Shown: piece after piece, positions 8,753 through 18,886 of the stretch
Numbering within the stretch: position 1 is the stretch's first letter
Layout of the letters: each line of letters begins with the position of its first letter
Origin: an uncultured Clostridiaceae bacterium
Lineage (GTDB): Bacteria > Bacillota > Clostridia > TANB77 > CAG-508
NCBI GenBank assembly: GCA_950096965.1
Contig: CATNCV010000005.1
Location: 1-36,638 of the forward strand
Direction of reading: 5' to 3'
DNA: 36,638 nucleotides
Notes under the pieces: model-generated
What the model was told of the DNA's origin: nothing
Database searches by the model: none
Seen by the model: the letters and a program-made list of their open reading frames with translations, nothing else
Position numbers and translations under genes: made by a program

Positions 8753-9580
8753 TTATCTCATTCGCCTCTTTTTCCTAGGTTTTCTTTTTTTATATATAAT
8801 TACGCCAATTATAACAATTGTTATTGATAATAAGAAGAATATTAGTAGATTATTATTTTTCTTTGCTTTAATGTTATCAGTATTAGTTTTATCTTCTATT
8901 GTTTGATTTGTGTTTGAATTTGTGTTTTCTATTTCATTGTTTATTTCATTGGTTATTGTATTTGTTTCTTGTTGTCCTTCTTCTAATATTGTATTCGTTT
9001 CTTCTTTAGGTGTATTTGGCTTTTGGTTTTCACTAGGTGTTGGCTTTGTATTTGGTTTTTGGTCTTCACTAGGTGTTGGTATTGTACCTGGATTTTGGCT
9101 TTCTTCTGCAAGTGTTATATTTTTAGATACATTTTTTATTTCAGCTGGTGCAGTTCCATCTGCAACAATAATGTTTTTTAATGATATTGTTGTATCTTTT
9201 TTGTCTGTTTTATTTGCTATAAAAGTAATTTTAAGAATTGTTTCATCATTTTTTGCTAATCCTTTTTTATCAATTACAAATTTTCCATTTGCTTCATTAT
9301 AAGATAAATTTTTAATTGGTGTGTCCCAACTATTTTGACCTTCAAATTTTGATAAAGTTAAACAATCTTTTTCATATTCTAATGTTCCTTCTATTGCTAT
9401 AATACCTCTCTCAGATTGTATATTTGACAGGTATATATCTATGGTAAATTCTTTACCTTTTTCAATTTTTTCTTCTTTAGTTTGTATAGATATATTACAA
9501 TGAGGCTTTGCATATACATTAACAGTAAAAACAACCATCATTAATAACATTACTATACTTAATTTTACTATTCTTTTCAT
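8753..9580 (-). CDS. Cell-surface cohesin-domain protein with C-terminal membrane anchor
   Basis: 275 residues. A signal peptide (1-24, ending VYA) leads into a cohesin-like domain (about 28-157): VEKG-like start 'KIEKGKEFTIDIYLSN', 'GIIAIEGTLEYEKDCL', 'NGKFVIDKKGL' and 'ISLKNIIVADG' follow the jelly-roll strand order of type I cohesins. A Pro/Asn/Thr linker with two near-identical PTPSE(D/N)QKPNT units (168-191) spans the wall, then a transmembrane helix (244-263) and a strongly basic tail (KKRKPRKKRRMR). There is no LPXTG, so membrane anchoring rather than sortase attachment is likely. It is the last gene of the operon and would be the cell-bound receptor for a dockerin partner. Confidence 0.82.
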   Translation of the reverse strand: MKRIVKLSIVMLLMMVVFTVNVYAKPHCNISIQTKEEKIEKGKEFTIDIYLSNIQSERGIIAIEGTLEYEKDCLTLSKFEGQNSWDTPIKNLSYNEANGKFVIDKKGLAKNDETILKITFIANKTDKKDTTISLKNIIVADGTAPAEIKNVSKNITLAEESQNPGTIPTPSEDQKPNTKPTPSENQKPNTPKEETNTILEEGQQETNTITNEINNEIENTNSNTNQTIEDKTNTDNIKAKKNNNLLIFFLLSITIVIIGVIIYKKRKPRKKRRMR

Positions 9581-9625
9581 AACTTCTCCTCAATTTTATA
9601 TATTTAAATTCTAGATATCCAAAAT

Positions 9626-12600
9626 TTATTTTAACTCTGGATATCCTTTATTATTTATACTATTTAGATTCCAAATTGTTTCATCAAATCCTAAATTCTT
9701 ATAAAATTCTTTATTCAAATTCTGTCTTGAAATAGTGTCTAAGTGTCCAGCTGTATTAGCGTTAACACGACTTGAACCAATTTCTTCTGTTACTTCATAA
9801 CAATTATTTAGACATGCTTTTACTTGTGCTTCTGTTGTGCCTGTAAATTTATATGGTACTAATTCATTTCCACTAGTATCTGTATATCCTGTCATATTTC
9901 CGAAAGCTATACTACTATTTACTTTTGGAGTATTATAAATATTTCCTATCATAGAACCATTAAATACACTATTTGCTAAATTTGAATATGTATTACTTGT
10001 TTTTGTTATTGCTACATCTGTTATAACATTTTCTATTGTTCCACCTTGTTGCATTGCACCTACTAGCCCTCCATTTTCTGTTGATGTAACATTTAAAGTT
10101 CCTTGTACATATACATTTTTAATTAGTCCTCCATATTTTCTACCTGCAAAAGTTGATACATATACTCCAGTTCCTGTTACATTTGCATTTTTTACAGATA
10201 TATTTTCAAATACAGAATTTGCATTTTCTCTTCCATCCATTCCTGTTATTACTGCTACATTGTTTCTTCCAGATAGAGTAATATTGTTAAATTTCATATT
10301 CTTAAATGTAGCTGTATAAGTTTCTTGTGCAAAGGCTACAACAAAGTCACCATTTCCTCTACCTGCACTTGTATTTGTAAAGTTGCTAATATTTAAGTTT
10401 TCTACTGTTCCTCTAAAGTTTGCAAATAAGCTTAAATTTGTTAAGTTTGAAATTGTATGTCCATTTCCATTTATTTTTCCTGTAAATATTCCTGTTATAA
10501 CAGCATTTGTTGTAGCAGTATATCCTGTAAAGTCTATATCGCTTGTTAACTCAAATAGTCCTCCTGTTTCTGAACTTATTTTCTCTACAAATTCATCTTT
10601 GTTTGAAATTTTTGTAACCAAACGCTCTACAGTACAATCTCTAGTAATTACATTACTAATAGCTCCACCAATTAAACTTAAATCATTTTTATTGCCTAAG
10701 TATATTTTTAAACCAGTTACATCAATTTTTTCTGCAGTACTAGATTCTATTTTATAAGCTAAAGCTCCTGCATTTGTAATTTTTCTTGGAATATCTGTAT
10801 TTTCCATAATAAGATTTCCAACATAACCATATCTAATTTTATTAAATACTGGTATTTTATTACCAATTATTTTATGTCCATTTCCATCCAGTCTACCCAT
10901 AAATGTTTGTGTTACATTAGTTGTCATTTCTGAGAAATCAATGTCATTATCTAGTACATAGTAACCATAAGGTTTACTATTAATTTTTTCTACTAATTCT
11001 TGTGCTGTTTGTATATGTGTTACTTCAACATCTGTTCCAAGTGGGTCAGCCACAAAGTCATTTGTAGCACTCTTTAAGTAATGATAATATATCTTTCTAA
11101 GATTTGTTCTTTGAGATATATTTCTATCTCCATTATTAGCATCATTTGTTAATGCTTCCGTAAATCTGTCTATCATGTATTGAACATCTATATATTTATT
11201 ATTATTAATATTTTCTTCAACTGTTGCATATCTACTCATTTTATATTGTTTCCAGTCCATTTCAGTACCAGTTACCATTTTAGTAATTTTCTTAATTGCA
11301 TCTAAGTCATTAGCAGATGCTCTACTACCATAAGTAACATATCCATCAACTCCAGCATAACCTAACATTTCAAAGAAATTACGTTTAGTAGAGAATGCAT
11401 CAGCATATCCACCATCTAAATGACCTAAAAACCAACGGTTTACCCATACAGATTCAAATCCATAATCGTTACTACCAAGTCCATTAATTACAGATAATCC
11501 TCTTACACTTACTCCCCAAGCATTATTTGGTCTTAGCACAATTCTATTATCATATAAAGCTTCTAATGATGTTAAATTCATAGCAGTAGCTTGCGCTGTC
11601 GTAATTCCTCCCCAAGAAGTCCAACCAGCAGATATATTCATTCTTGTTGCAATCTTTGCTTGTTGTTCTGGTGTTAATTTAATAAATGCTTTTCCTTCAA
11701 TATAATCTAGTAAGTCTAGTGCATTTTGTTGTCCTTTATAATAATTTTCTAATTTTTCCCTTGTATTAATTCTCTCAGGAGTTAGATTTTGAGTCGCATT
11801 ACCTTCTTTATTCAAATAGAAAGATGTATTAAAGTAATATGGTCCAACATCTTGAATAAGATTGTTTTCACTCCAATTAGCATATTGTTGAACATTACCT
11901 TCTGTAAGTGTTTCAAGTTGCACTCTAGCACCACGTTGATATAACATTATTTTATCATATAAAGCGTGTTCAAATTCGTGTGTCCAAGTATCAAAATTAG
12001 TAAGTCCTGGTCTTGCTTGGAACCATAAGAATCCAGCAGTATTACCTACACCAGCTGAGCTACCACCTGGTTGCCATAGTCCTAAAACTTCACTAAAGTT
12101 TTTAAAGAATGGCTGCTCTTGACCAACTTTTCCTTGGGTATAAACTGGAACAATTTTTCCTGTTGGTATTCCTAATATAGTTTGCTCTTTATAAGCTGTA
12201 ATTGCTTTTGTACAATCATAAACCATAATGCAATATCTATTCCATTTAGCTGCATCAAATGAGTCTGCTAAGGTAGCAAAATGTCTTTTAACAAGGTTAA
12301 GATGATTATTAACTTTGCTTAAAACCTCTGCCTTTCCAGCAGCAGTTTGAGGATCTTTATGATATAACTGTTGAGCTCCAAATTGTAACTGGGCAGGTCC
12401 AGATATCATATAGGCTGAATTACTAGGTAAAGTAATAACTGGTAATATCATTCTTTCATTCTTTTTAAGTTGATACCAACCACGATATAGTACCTCAGGT
12501 TTATTTTCTACTCCAAACTCGGCTAATATATTTCTAGTGCCAAAGTATGTAGTAAACCAGTCATTTACATCTTCATATCCACCAATATTAGTAATAATGC

Positions 12601-15600
12601 TATCTAGGAATTGACCTATATTTGTACTTACTGTGTATTTTTTTATATTACTTGCATAAAATTTATTAGTTGCATTTACTCCAATATTTCCTGTTATTAC
12701 TTCATTTGCTAAATTATCAATTGTCATAGTATCTTTATACATTTGTCCTTGGAACAACATAATATCTGATACTTTTGCTCCTGCAATTTCAAAGCCATAC
12801 CATCTATCATAATATGTATATCCATATATCCATTTATTGATTTTTCCACTATCTATTAATTCTTTTTGTATTTTATCAATTAATACACTATTATTGATAT
12901 TTAATACACTTTCTTCAGCATTTTGTAAAAATTGAAGTGCTATATTTTCTGCTTGTGTTTTTAATATTCCATTGAAGTGGTCTTTATATAATCTACTATC
13001 TGCAGCTTGTGTAAGTGTATCTAATGTTGCTGTATAATCTACATTTTTAATGTAATCTGCTAAAGTTTTTACTATACTTGCTTCTTCTTGTACAACATAT
13101 TTTCCAAATGCATATCTTAATTTAGTATCTTTTATTTTGTATATTGCTACATTTTGTTTAAATTCTTCAAAGGTTACTTCATATTCTTTTACTGTGTAAT
13201 CTTCAAATACTACTTTAATACTTGTAATTTTGCTATTGTCTTTTGAAGTTAGGTAGGTTACTAATTTGTTTTCAGCAAATGGCAATATATGTTTAATTGT
13301 TTTTGTATTTAATATATCATCAGTTGCAACTGTTCCTCCATCTACTACTAAATATTTTGCATCATAATATGGCATTAATTTTTGTAAGTTGTGATATGTA
13401 ATAAGTTTTGTTGTTTTAAATCCTGAAGTATCCTTTATTCTATTATATTCTGGAATATATAAATTACTATTAGTGTTCTCTTCTGGTTTTTCTGAAACTT
13501 CTTTATTTGGATCATCGTTTTTTAAGTGTGGTAATTTATCATAAGCTACATCTTCTAAATTCCAAATGTTTTCATCAAAGTTTGCACTATCTTTCAAAAA
13601 ATCTTTAGTAAAGTTATTTTTTGATACTGCTTTTACTATATTACCTGATATATTAGAAATTAGTGTTGATTCTTCTAATTCATAATTATTTGTAGAGGTT
13701 CTATCAACATTTGTACCATATACTTTATTTATTACTGTACCTGTAGCTAAACTTACATTATTTTTCAAAATTGTATTTGTACTTTGTGATAATCCTAAAA
13801 TACCACCATTTAGTCTAGGTCCACCACCAGTCCAATTAAATTGTACTTTAGAAATACAATTTTCAATAGTAATTGGTACTGTACCATATGCATGTCCTAA
13901 AATACCACCTATTCCATTACCATCTTTACTTTGGGTTGAATCTATTGTTCCTTCTACATAGCAGTTTTTAATTGTTCCTCCTGACATATATCCTGCAATA
14001 GCAGAAACTCTTATATGTCCAGATGTTGTTATTTTAAAGTTTGTTACACTACATTTTTCTATAGTACATGCTGCTTGTAAGTTTCCTATCATACCAGCAC
14101 ATTCATTATTACCTGTTGACATATCTAGTCCTTTGATATGTACATTTGTAATAGTTGTATTTTGTGCAGTATTTGCAATACTACCTTTACTTGTACCTCC
14201 TATTAATGTTACATTTTCAAAAATAAGATTTTCAATTGTTGCACTATCAAGAGTATCAAATAATGGTTTATTTAAATTAAATATTTTATGTCCATTTCCA
14301 TTTAATGTACCACTGAATGTTGAAATGAGTCCACTACCTGCTGTTTTTATAAATGATGCATCATAATCTTGAGTTAGTTCGAATTTTCCTGTTGGATTTG
14401 CTTCTATTTCTGCAATTAATGTGTCTATACTTTTATTTTGGAATACTCCATCATGACATTCTTTGCTATATGTTACTTTTAACGCATTTTGCTTTCTTCC
14501 ATTATTATATTGAATCACATTATCATATTTTAGAATAAAGTTTAATGTACCATTTTCTGTTATTTCATATTCTTCTATTTCAGCATAAAATAATGGCATT
14601 CCCTTTGTTCTTACTTTTACAATATATTTGCTTAAGTCTGATAAGTCAGCTTCTGTTATGCTTGTAACTTCTAATATACTGCCTTGCTTATATAAGCCAA
14701 TTCCTATAATGTCCTTTATTTCAAAGAAGCGCTCTGGGCTAATATTAATTACTTCTGATAATAATTCTTGTTCTTCATATTCATTATCACCTGTTGTAAT
14801 TTGGTTTGTATCTAAGTCATAATCTGCAATTATTTTCACTTGATACTCTTCATCAAGTCCTTTTGGGAATGTGATTTCACTAGAGTTTTTATTAAAGTTC
14901 TCTTCTTTTACTTTTTCACCATTTTCATCTAGTATAATTATTTTACCACCAGTAATTGTTTCTTCTGTATCATTTACTGTAAAACTTACATGAATTGTAT
15001 TATCATCAGTTTCTTCATATCCAAAATCTGAAACAGTTGGTCTTAGTTTTAAAATTCCTACTCTTATTTGGTTGTTTTGTGTTAATTCAATTTCCTTTGT
15101 ATTATTTAGTATTAACTTCTCTATTGTAACTGTTTTTGGTCCAAAAGTAGAAATTACAGGTATATTTGTTTTGTAAGTATTTTCTTGTCTTTCAAGTTCA
15201 TACTGCTTACCATTAATTACTGCATAAGTAGGATAGAATTCGGTTTTATTTGTACTATCAAAACTTATTGTTACTTCTTGTCCTCTTTCAAAATATTTTG
15301 TTTCCTTTTCTTGGTTATATGTTTTGATATTACTTATTGTAATCTCATAATCTCCAATTAATTGAATTGGTCTAGTTCTAAATATTTCATTTTCTACATA
15401 ATTTTGATTTGTTTCTTCCTCAAGTTTACCACTATCTCTATCATATGTCATTTTTGCTACTAATGTATATTGTGTATTTAGTTCAATATTGTCTATTTCA
15501 AATGTAACTTCTTCTGCATTAAATGTTTTTGTTGCTACAATTTTACTATCACTATTTCTAACTAATTCTGCTACCCCTGCTATAAATGCATTATCTGGGT

Positions 15601-17587
15601 CTACTATATTAGCAGTTAGTTTTACAGTTTTATTTTCTATATCATCAACTTGTGAAAATGCTTCACTAGTTGGCTTATCTTTTAATACATCTACTTGCAC
15701 ATTATGGTGTACACTACAAGATAGTCCATTTTCAAATGTGAAGTCAGTTGTTTCTATATCTAATATTCCAGCTTGTTGTCCTACATTTAATGTTACTGAA
15801 TATGTTATATTTTCATCATTATCAATATGTTTTGTTGCTATACATTTTAAGTTATTTATTGTAATATGTGTTATATCTAGGTCTTCTTTATTTGTTAATA
15901 CTTTATATGTTAATGTAATATTTTCTCCTTTTTCAGGATACTTTTTAGAAACTTCTATATTTTCTATATGAACAGTTGGCGCTACTTCTATTCTTTCTTC
16001 TGATAGTAATTCATTTGTATGTACATAACTTTCATCATTTTCATATAAGTCATAACTTGCAAATACTTTAACTTTATAAATACTTGTTACTATTTCTTCA
16101 TTAATATTTAGTACTGTATTGATGTAATAAGTATTTTTTAGTTCTTCTTCTTCTGATTCTTTTACTAAGTTTCCTTCTGTTAATCTTTCTATTAAGTCTT
16201 TACTTGTTATTTCATTATCTTTTTCATCATATAATTTAAGAGCAAGATTTGTGATAGCTCTATTAAGGTCTTTTATATAAAGATGTACTTGAACAGAACT
16301 TTCTTGTTTACTTTCATTGCTTCTACTTCTTACAACAATTGGAGCATTTTTAATTATTTTTACTGCCTTCATTTTATTTACATCAAATGTTTTACCATTT
16401 TCTAATATTACTTTTTCGATATTAATAGTTTGCTCTCCTATTGTATCAAATCCATCTATAAATGTTACATATGTGTTTTCGTCATCTTCTAAGTCATATG
16501 TCTTTCCATTAATTACTGCTGTTTTTGGCACATATTGTGTTATGTTTGTACTGTCAAATTTTACTATAATTTTATTTCCCATAGTAAATTCTTCTGAGTC
16601 TTTTACATCTTCATTATCTTGATAGGTTTTTATATTAGATAATTCAAATTTATAATCTAATATTAAACTTAATTCTTTTTCTATTGTATCTGTTCCAATA
16701 GTTTCCCCTTCTTGCTCTATACCTCCTGTTGCTAATTCATATTGAATACATAACATTATTTTATATTTTTTATTTTCTTCTACTTTTACATTAATATGAT
16801 TTGAATCAATTTGTAAACTTCCTGTTTTAATATATTCTGTCACATCATCTTGACTTTTATTTTCTACATTTTCTTCTATAATTCTATATGTTCCTGATTG
16901 GAATGACTGGTCTTGGTCTGTTAAATTAAAAGATATATTTAATTCTGTTTTTTCAATATCTTCTTCTACAGTCCAGTTTTCAACTTGGGGTTTTGTTTTT
17001 AATACCTCTACTTTTATTACATTATCTATTTTAATTTCTTTTTCATTTGTTAAAATTGCTTTTTCAAATCTGTAATCTTTTACTCCACTTGTATCTCCTA
17101 CATTTAAAGTAATTTCGTATTTACCTTCATTTGACTCATTTTTTTCTAAGTCATATTCTTTTCCATTAATTATAACTTTTTTTATGATTTCTCCATAACT
17201 AACATCTGCATTAAAAGTTAATTTTATATTTTCTTTTTTATTTGGGTAGTAATTATCTACTTCTATATCTCTTAATGTCACTTCATATTCTAGTGTTTTT
17301 TCTACTTTTTGTATTAAAAGTGTTAAGTCTGTTATGGTTATTTCTCCATCACCATTCATGTCTGCATTTTTTAGTTTATCTTCTGGTAATTGTTTTGAAT
17401 TAATTAAGTGTAATTGTAATAAACTAACATCTGCATAATCTACTTCACCATCACCATTTAGGTCGCCTTTATTAATATAAGTTGCATAAATTACTCCTAA
17501 AAATATTAACAAGAATATTGGTATACTAATACATACTTTAAATAAAAATTTATTTTTAGCTATTTTATTTTTTACAGTTTTTTTCAT
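9626..17587 (-). CDS. Giant dockerin-bearing M26-type zinc metalloprotease
   Basis: 2653 residues. Order: signal/anchor helix (14-36); canonical type I dockerin (41-97) with two calcium loops, DLNGDGEVDYAD and DMNGDGEITITD; four tandem Ig-like units of about 200 residues, each with a 'VINGK.YDLE' turn and a 'TIEKVILENG' strand; a right-handed-helix/GLUG-like domain (motif 'GTLNGNGHKIFNL'); the protease region; and a C-terminal second GLUG-like domain. The zinc motif is HEFEH at 1870-1874, with a candidate third ligand E1892 or E1896 (ETLTEGN). This layout matches IgA1-protease/ZmpB-like M26 peptidases. A dockerin directly after the signal is unusual. Secreted or surface-held; the substrate, perhaps host immunoglobulin or mucin-associated protein, is inferred. 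Confidence 0.85.
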   Translation of the reverse strand: MKKTVKNKIAKNKFLFKVCISIPIFLLIFLGVIYATYINKGDLNGDGEVDYADVSLLQLHLINSKQLPEDKLKNADMNGDGEITITDLTLLIQKVEKTLEYEVTLRDIEVDNYYPNKKENIKLTFNADVSYGEIIKKVIINGKEYDLEKNESNEGKYEITLNVGDTSGVKDYRFEKAILTNEKEIKIDNVIKVEVLKTKPQVENWTVEEDIEKTELNISFNLTDQDQSFQSGTYRIIEENVENKSQDDVTEYIKTGSLQIDSNHINVKVEENKKYKIMLCIQYELATGGIEQEGETIGTDTIEKELSLILDYKFELSNIKTYQDNEDVKDSEEFTMGNKIIVKFDSTNITQYVPKTAVINGKTYDLEDDENTYVTFIDGFDTIGEQTINIEKVILENGKTFDVNKMKAVKIIKNAPIVVRSRSNESKQESSVQVHLYIKDLNRAITNLALKLYDEKDNEITSKDLIERLTEGNLVKESEEEELKNTYYINTVLNINEEIVTSIYKVKVFASYDLYENDESYVHTNELLSEERIEVAPTVHIENIEVSKKYPEKGENITLTYKVLTNKEDLDITHITINNLKCIATKHIDNDENITYSVTLNVGQQAGILDIETTDFTFENGLSCSVHHNVQVDVLKDKPTSEAFSQVDDIENKTVKLTANIVDPDNAFIAGVAELVRNSDSKIVATKTFNAEEVTFEIDNIELNTQYTLVAKMTYDRDSGKLEEETNQNYVENEIFRTRPIQLIGDYEITISNIKTYNQEKETKYFERGQEVTISFDSTNKTEFYPTYAVINGKQYELERQENTYKTNIPVISTFGPKTVTIEKLILNNTKEIELTQNNQIRVGILKLRPTVSDFGYEETDDNTIHVSFTVNDTEETITGGKIIILDENGEKVKEENFNKNSSEITFPKGLDEEYQVKIIADYDLDTNQITTGDNEYEEQELLSEVINISPERFFEIKDIIGIGLYKQGSILEVTSITEADLSDLSKYIVKVRTKGMPLFYAEIEEYEITENGTLNFILKYDNVIQYNNGRKQNALKVTYSKECHDGVFQNKSIDTLIAEIEANPTGKFELTQDYDASFIKTAGSGLISTFSGTLNGNGHKIFNLNKPLFDTLDSATIENLIFENVTLIGGTSKGSIANTAQNTTITNVHIKGLDMSTGNNECAGMIGNLQAACTIEKCSVTNFKITTSGHIRVSAIAGYMSGGTIKNCYVEGTIDSTQSKDGNGIGGILGHAYGTVPITIENCISKVQFNWTGGGPRLNGGILGLSQSTNTILKNNVSLATGTVINKVYGTNVDRTSTNNYELEESTLISNISGNIVKAVSKNNFTKDFLKDSANFDENIWNLEDVAYDKLPHLKNDDPNKEVSEKPEENTNSNLYIPEYNRIKDTSGFKTTKLITYHNLQKLMPYYDAKYLVVDGGTVATDDILNTKTIKHILPFAENKLVTYLTSKDNSKITSIKVVFEDYTVKEYEVTFEEFKQNVAIYKIKDTKLRYAFGKYVVQEEASIVKTLADYIKNVDYTATLDTLTQAADSRLYKDHFNGILKTQAENIALQFLQNAEESVLNINNSVLIDKIQKELIDSGKINKWIYGYTYYDRWYGFEIAGAKVSDIMLFQGQMYKDTMTIDNLANEVITGNIGVNATNKFYASNIKKYTVSTNIGQFLDSIITNIGGYEDVNDWFTTYFGTRNILAEFGVENKPEVLYRGWYQLKKNERMILPVITLPSNSAYMISGPAQLQFGAQQLYHKDPQTAAGKAEVLSKVNNHLNLVKRHFATLADSFDAAKWNRYCIMVYDCTKAITAYKEQTILGIPTGKIVPVYTQGKVGQEQPFFKNFSEVLGLWQPGGSSAGVGNTAGFLWFQARPGLTNFDTWTHEFEHALYDKIMLYQRGARVQLETLTEGNVQQYANWSENNLIQDVGPYYFNTSFYLNKEGNATQNLTPERINTREKLENYYKGQQNALDLLDYIEGKAFIKLTPEQQAKIATRMNISAGWTSWGGITTAQATAMNLTSLEALYDNRIVLRPNNAWGVSVRGLSVINGLGSNDYGFESVWVNRWFLGHLDGGYADAFSTKRNFFEMLGYAGVDGYVTYGSRASANDLDAIKKITKMVTGTEMDWKQYKMSRYATVEENINNNKYIDVQYMIDRFTEALTNDANNGDRNISQRTNLRKIYYHYLKSATNDFVADPLGTDVEVTHIQTAQELVEKINSKPYGYYVLDNDIDFSEMTTNVTQTFMGRLDGNGHKIIGNKIPVFNKIRYGYVGNLIMENTDIPRKITNAGALAYKIESSTAEKIDVTGLKIYLGNKNDLSLIGGAISNVITRDCTVERLVTKISNKDEFVEKISSETGGLFELTSDIDFTGYTATTNAVITGIFTGKINGNGHTISNLTNLSLFANFRGTVENLNISNFTNTSAGRGNGDFVVAFAQETYTATFKNMKFNNITLSGRNNVAVITGMDGRENANSVFENISVKNANVTGTGVYVSTFAGRKYGGLIKNVYVQGTLNVTSTENGGLVGAMQQGGTIENVITDVAITKTSNTYSNLANSVFNGSMIGNIYNTPKVNSSIAFGNMTGYTDTSGNELVPYKFTGTTEAQVKACLNNCYEVTEEIGSSRVNANTAGHLDTISRQNLNKEFYKNLGFDETIWNLNSINNKGYPELK

Positions 17588-17625
17588 ATATTAGTTTCAT
17601 CTCCCTTTTCTATATTTTACTGCTT

Positions 17626-18543
17626 CTAATTCAACTTAAATAAATCTATTAATATTAATTTTATTTGTGCTATGTCATTAATTGTAATTTGTCCATCACC
17701 ATCAACATCAGCTGCTTTTGCACTAATACCAGTTAGTGATTTATTACCAATTAAGTGTAATTTTCCTTGCGCTAAGTCATTTATTGTAATTTTTGTATCT
17801 TTATCTATATCTCCTATTACTATTAGGGTATAATTTAAAGTGCTTCCAACTTTTAGCTTAGTTCCTGTTGATATAACATCACTTTCTTTTAGAGTATTAC
17901 CATCTTCATCTGTAAATATCATTTGCTTTGTTGTAGTTACATATTGTTTAAATGTTGCAACTGTTGTTTCTGGTAATATTCTTTCAATATAACCATCTTC
18001 TATTATATATTTGTTTGATGTAATTTTATCTGGTTCATCTGGATTTGGTAGTTGATCTTTAATAATATCTAAGTCTAATACTGCATCTTCCATTAATAAG
18101 TCTTCTTTTCCTTCTGATGTAAGAATTTGACTAAGTCTTATTTGCGTTTTTGCTGGTTCAATTTGATTTTTTACTTTAATTTTAAGTTGCAAAATATCTT
18201 CAGCCTTTTTACTTCCTGCTTTTTTTATTGCAATAAACTCTTTAGTTTCAGTATTGTATTTAAGTTCTTCCCAATCATTTACTGTTGTAAAATTATTTAT
18301 TGTTACTTTCTCAAATATTTCTTCATCATATTCTAAAGTTGCCTTAAATGCATTAATCCCCTTAACAATTTGATTATATTTATCAAATTTAAGAGTAACT
18401 AAAACTTCTTGTCCAGCTTTTAGATCACTTACTGAACTTATTAATTTGGCCTCTATCTTATCTGTTTTTGTTATTGCCAAGATTGTAGTTGCTATTGAAC
18501 TAAAAATAATTAATCCTATTATATACATTATTCTTTTTTTCAT
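17626..18543 (-). CDS. Secreted cohesin-dockerin adaptor protein
   Basis: 305 residues: signal peptide (1-23), an N-terminal cohesin-like domain (about 30-162; 'SDLKAGQEVLVTLKF', 'INAFKATLEYDEEIF', 'IRLSQILTSEGKED'), a short Pro-rich link, an X-module-like domain (about 175-243; 'YIIEDGYIERILPETTVATF', 'ISTGTKLKVG') and a C-terminal dockerin (244-300) with loops DIDKDTKITIND and DVDGDGQITIND. Having one cohesin and one dockerin makes it bivalent, like a small adaptor scaffoldin. It is the first gene of the operon, with GGGGAGG upstream of the ATG, and the protease gene starts 38 nt later. Confidence 0.83.
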   Translation of the reverse strand: MKKRIMYIIGLIIFSSIATTILAITKTDKIEAKLISSVSDLKAGQEVLVTLKFDKYNQIVKGINAFKATLEYDEEIFEKVTINNFTTVNDWEELKYNTETKEFIAIKKAGSKKAEDILQLKIKVKNQIEPAKTQIRLSQILTSEGKEDLLMEDAVLDLDIIKDQLPNPDEPDKITSNKYIIEDGYIERILPETTVATFKQYVTTTKQMIFTDEDGNTLKESDVISTGTKLKVGSTLNYTLIVIGDIDKDTKITINDLAQGKLHLIGNKSLTGISAKAADVDGDGQITINDIAQIKLILIDLFKLN

Positions 18544-18613
18544 ATTTTCCTCCCCTTTTTACTATGTACATTTTCTTGTTTTTAAGACTTTTTATTCATA
18601 ATTCTACATAATG

Positions 18614-18642
18614 ATTATAACATTTCTTTTTATCTTTTTCAA
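18614..18642 (-). promoter_or_regulatory. Sigma-A promoter of the cohesin/dockerin operon
   Basis: TTGAAA (18642-18637), a 17-nt spacer, TATAAT (18619-18614) on the minus strand, about 70 nt upstream of the adaptor's ATG. No operator-like palindrome is seen nearby. Confidence 0.75.
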
Positions 18643-18800
18643 TGTTTTTTTATTTCTAAGTTTCGTTTTTTTATGAAAATAATTTTTTTAATTTGAACAT
18701 TCCATAAATCAATTTTTGCTTTATTCTTTGATGTATTTTTATATAAATTTCATAAATATTTTACTGTTTTTTCAAAGAAAACAAAAAATTGTACACATTA

Positions 18801-18843
18801 AAAAAACTGTTGATAAAGTATATAAAAATGCTTTATCAACAGT
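18801..18843 (-). terminator. Rho-independent terminator of the NADAR-like gene
   Basis: Perfect 13-bp stem ACTGTTGATAAAG / CTTTATCAACAGT (18806-18818, 18831-18843) with a 12-nt loop, followed on the minus strand by seven T's. Confidence 0.85.
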
Positions 18844-18848
18844 CTAGC

Positions 18849-18880
18849 ATCAAAATATAAGTATATTCTTATATTTTGAT
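18849..18880 (-). terminator. Second hairpin directly after the NADAR-like stop
   Basis: Perfect 13-bp stem ATCAAAATATAAG / CTTATATTTTGAT with a 6-nt loop, 7 nt past the stop codon and just upstream of the main terminator. It lacks a T-run, so it may be a stabilising or auxiliary stem. Confidence 0.5.
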
Positions 18881-18886
18881 ATATTC

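Larger units (their letters stand above)
18544..18886. other. Intergenic region: promoter and two hairpins
   Basis: 343 nt without a gene. It holds the promoter for the cohesin/dockerin operon (18614-18642) and, on its right side, two consecutive hairpins that terminate the NADAR-like gene. The middle (18645-18800) is A/T-rich with nothing recognisable. Confidence 0.7.

Noticed and set aside
9626-17587. Plus-strand open frames inside the giant protease gene (for example 15489-15971 and 10383-10757)
   Set aside because: They are antisense shadows of a repetitive, well-structured minus-strand gene, without ribosome sites or protein motifs.
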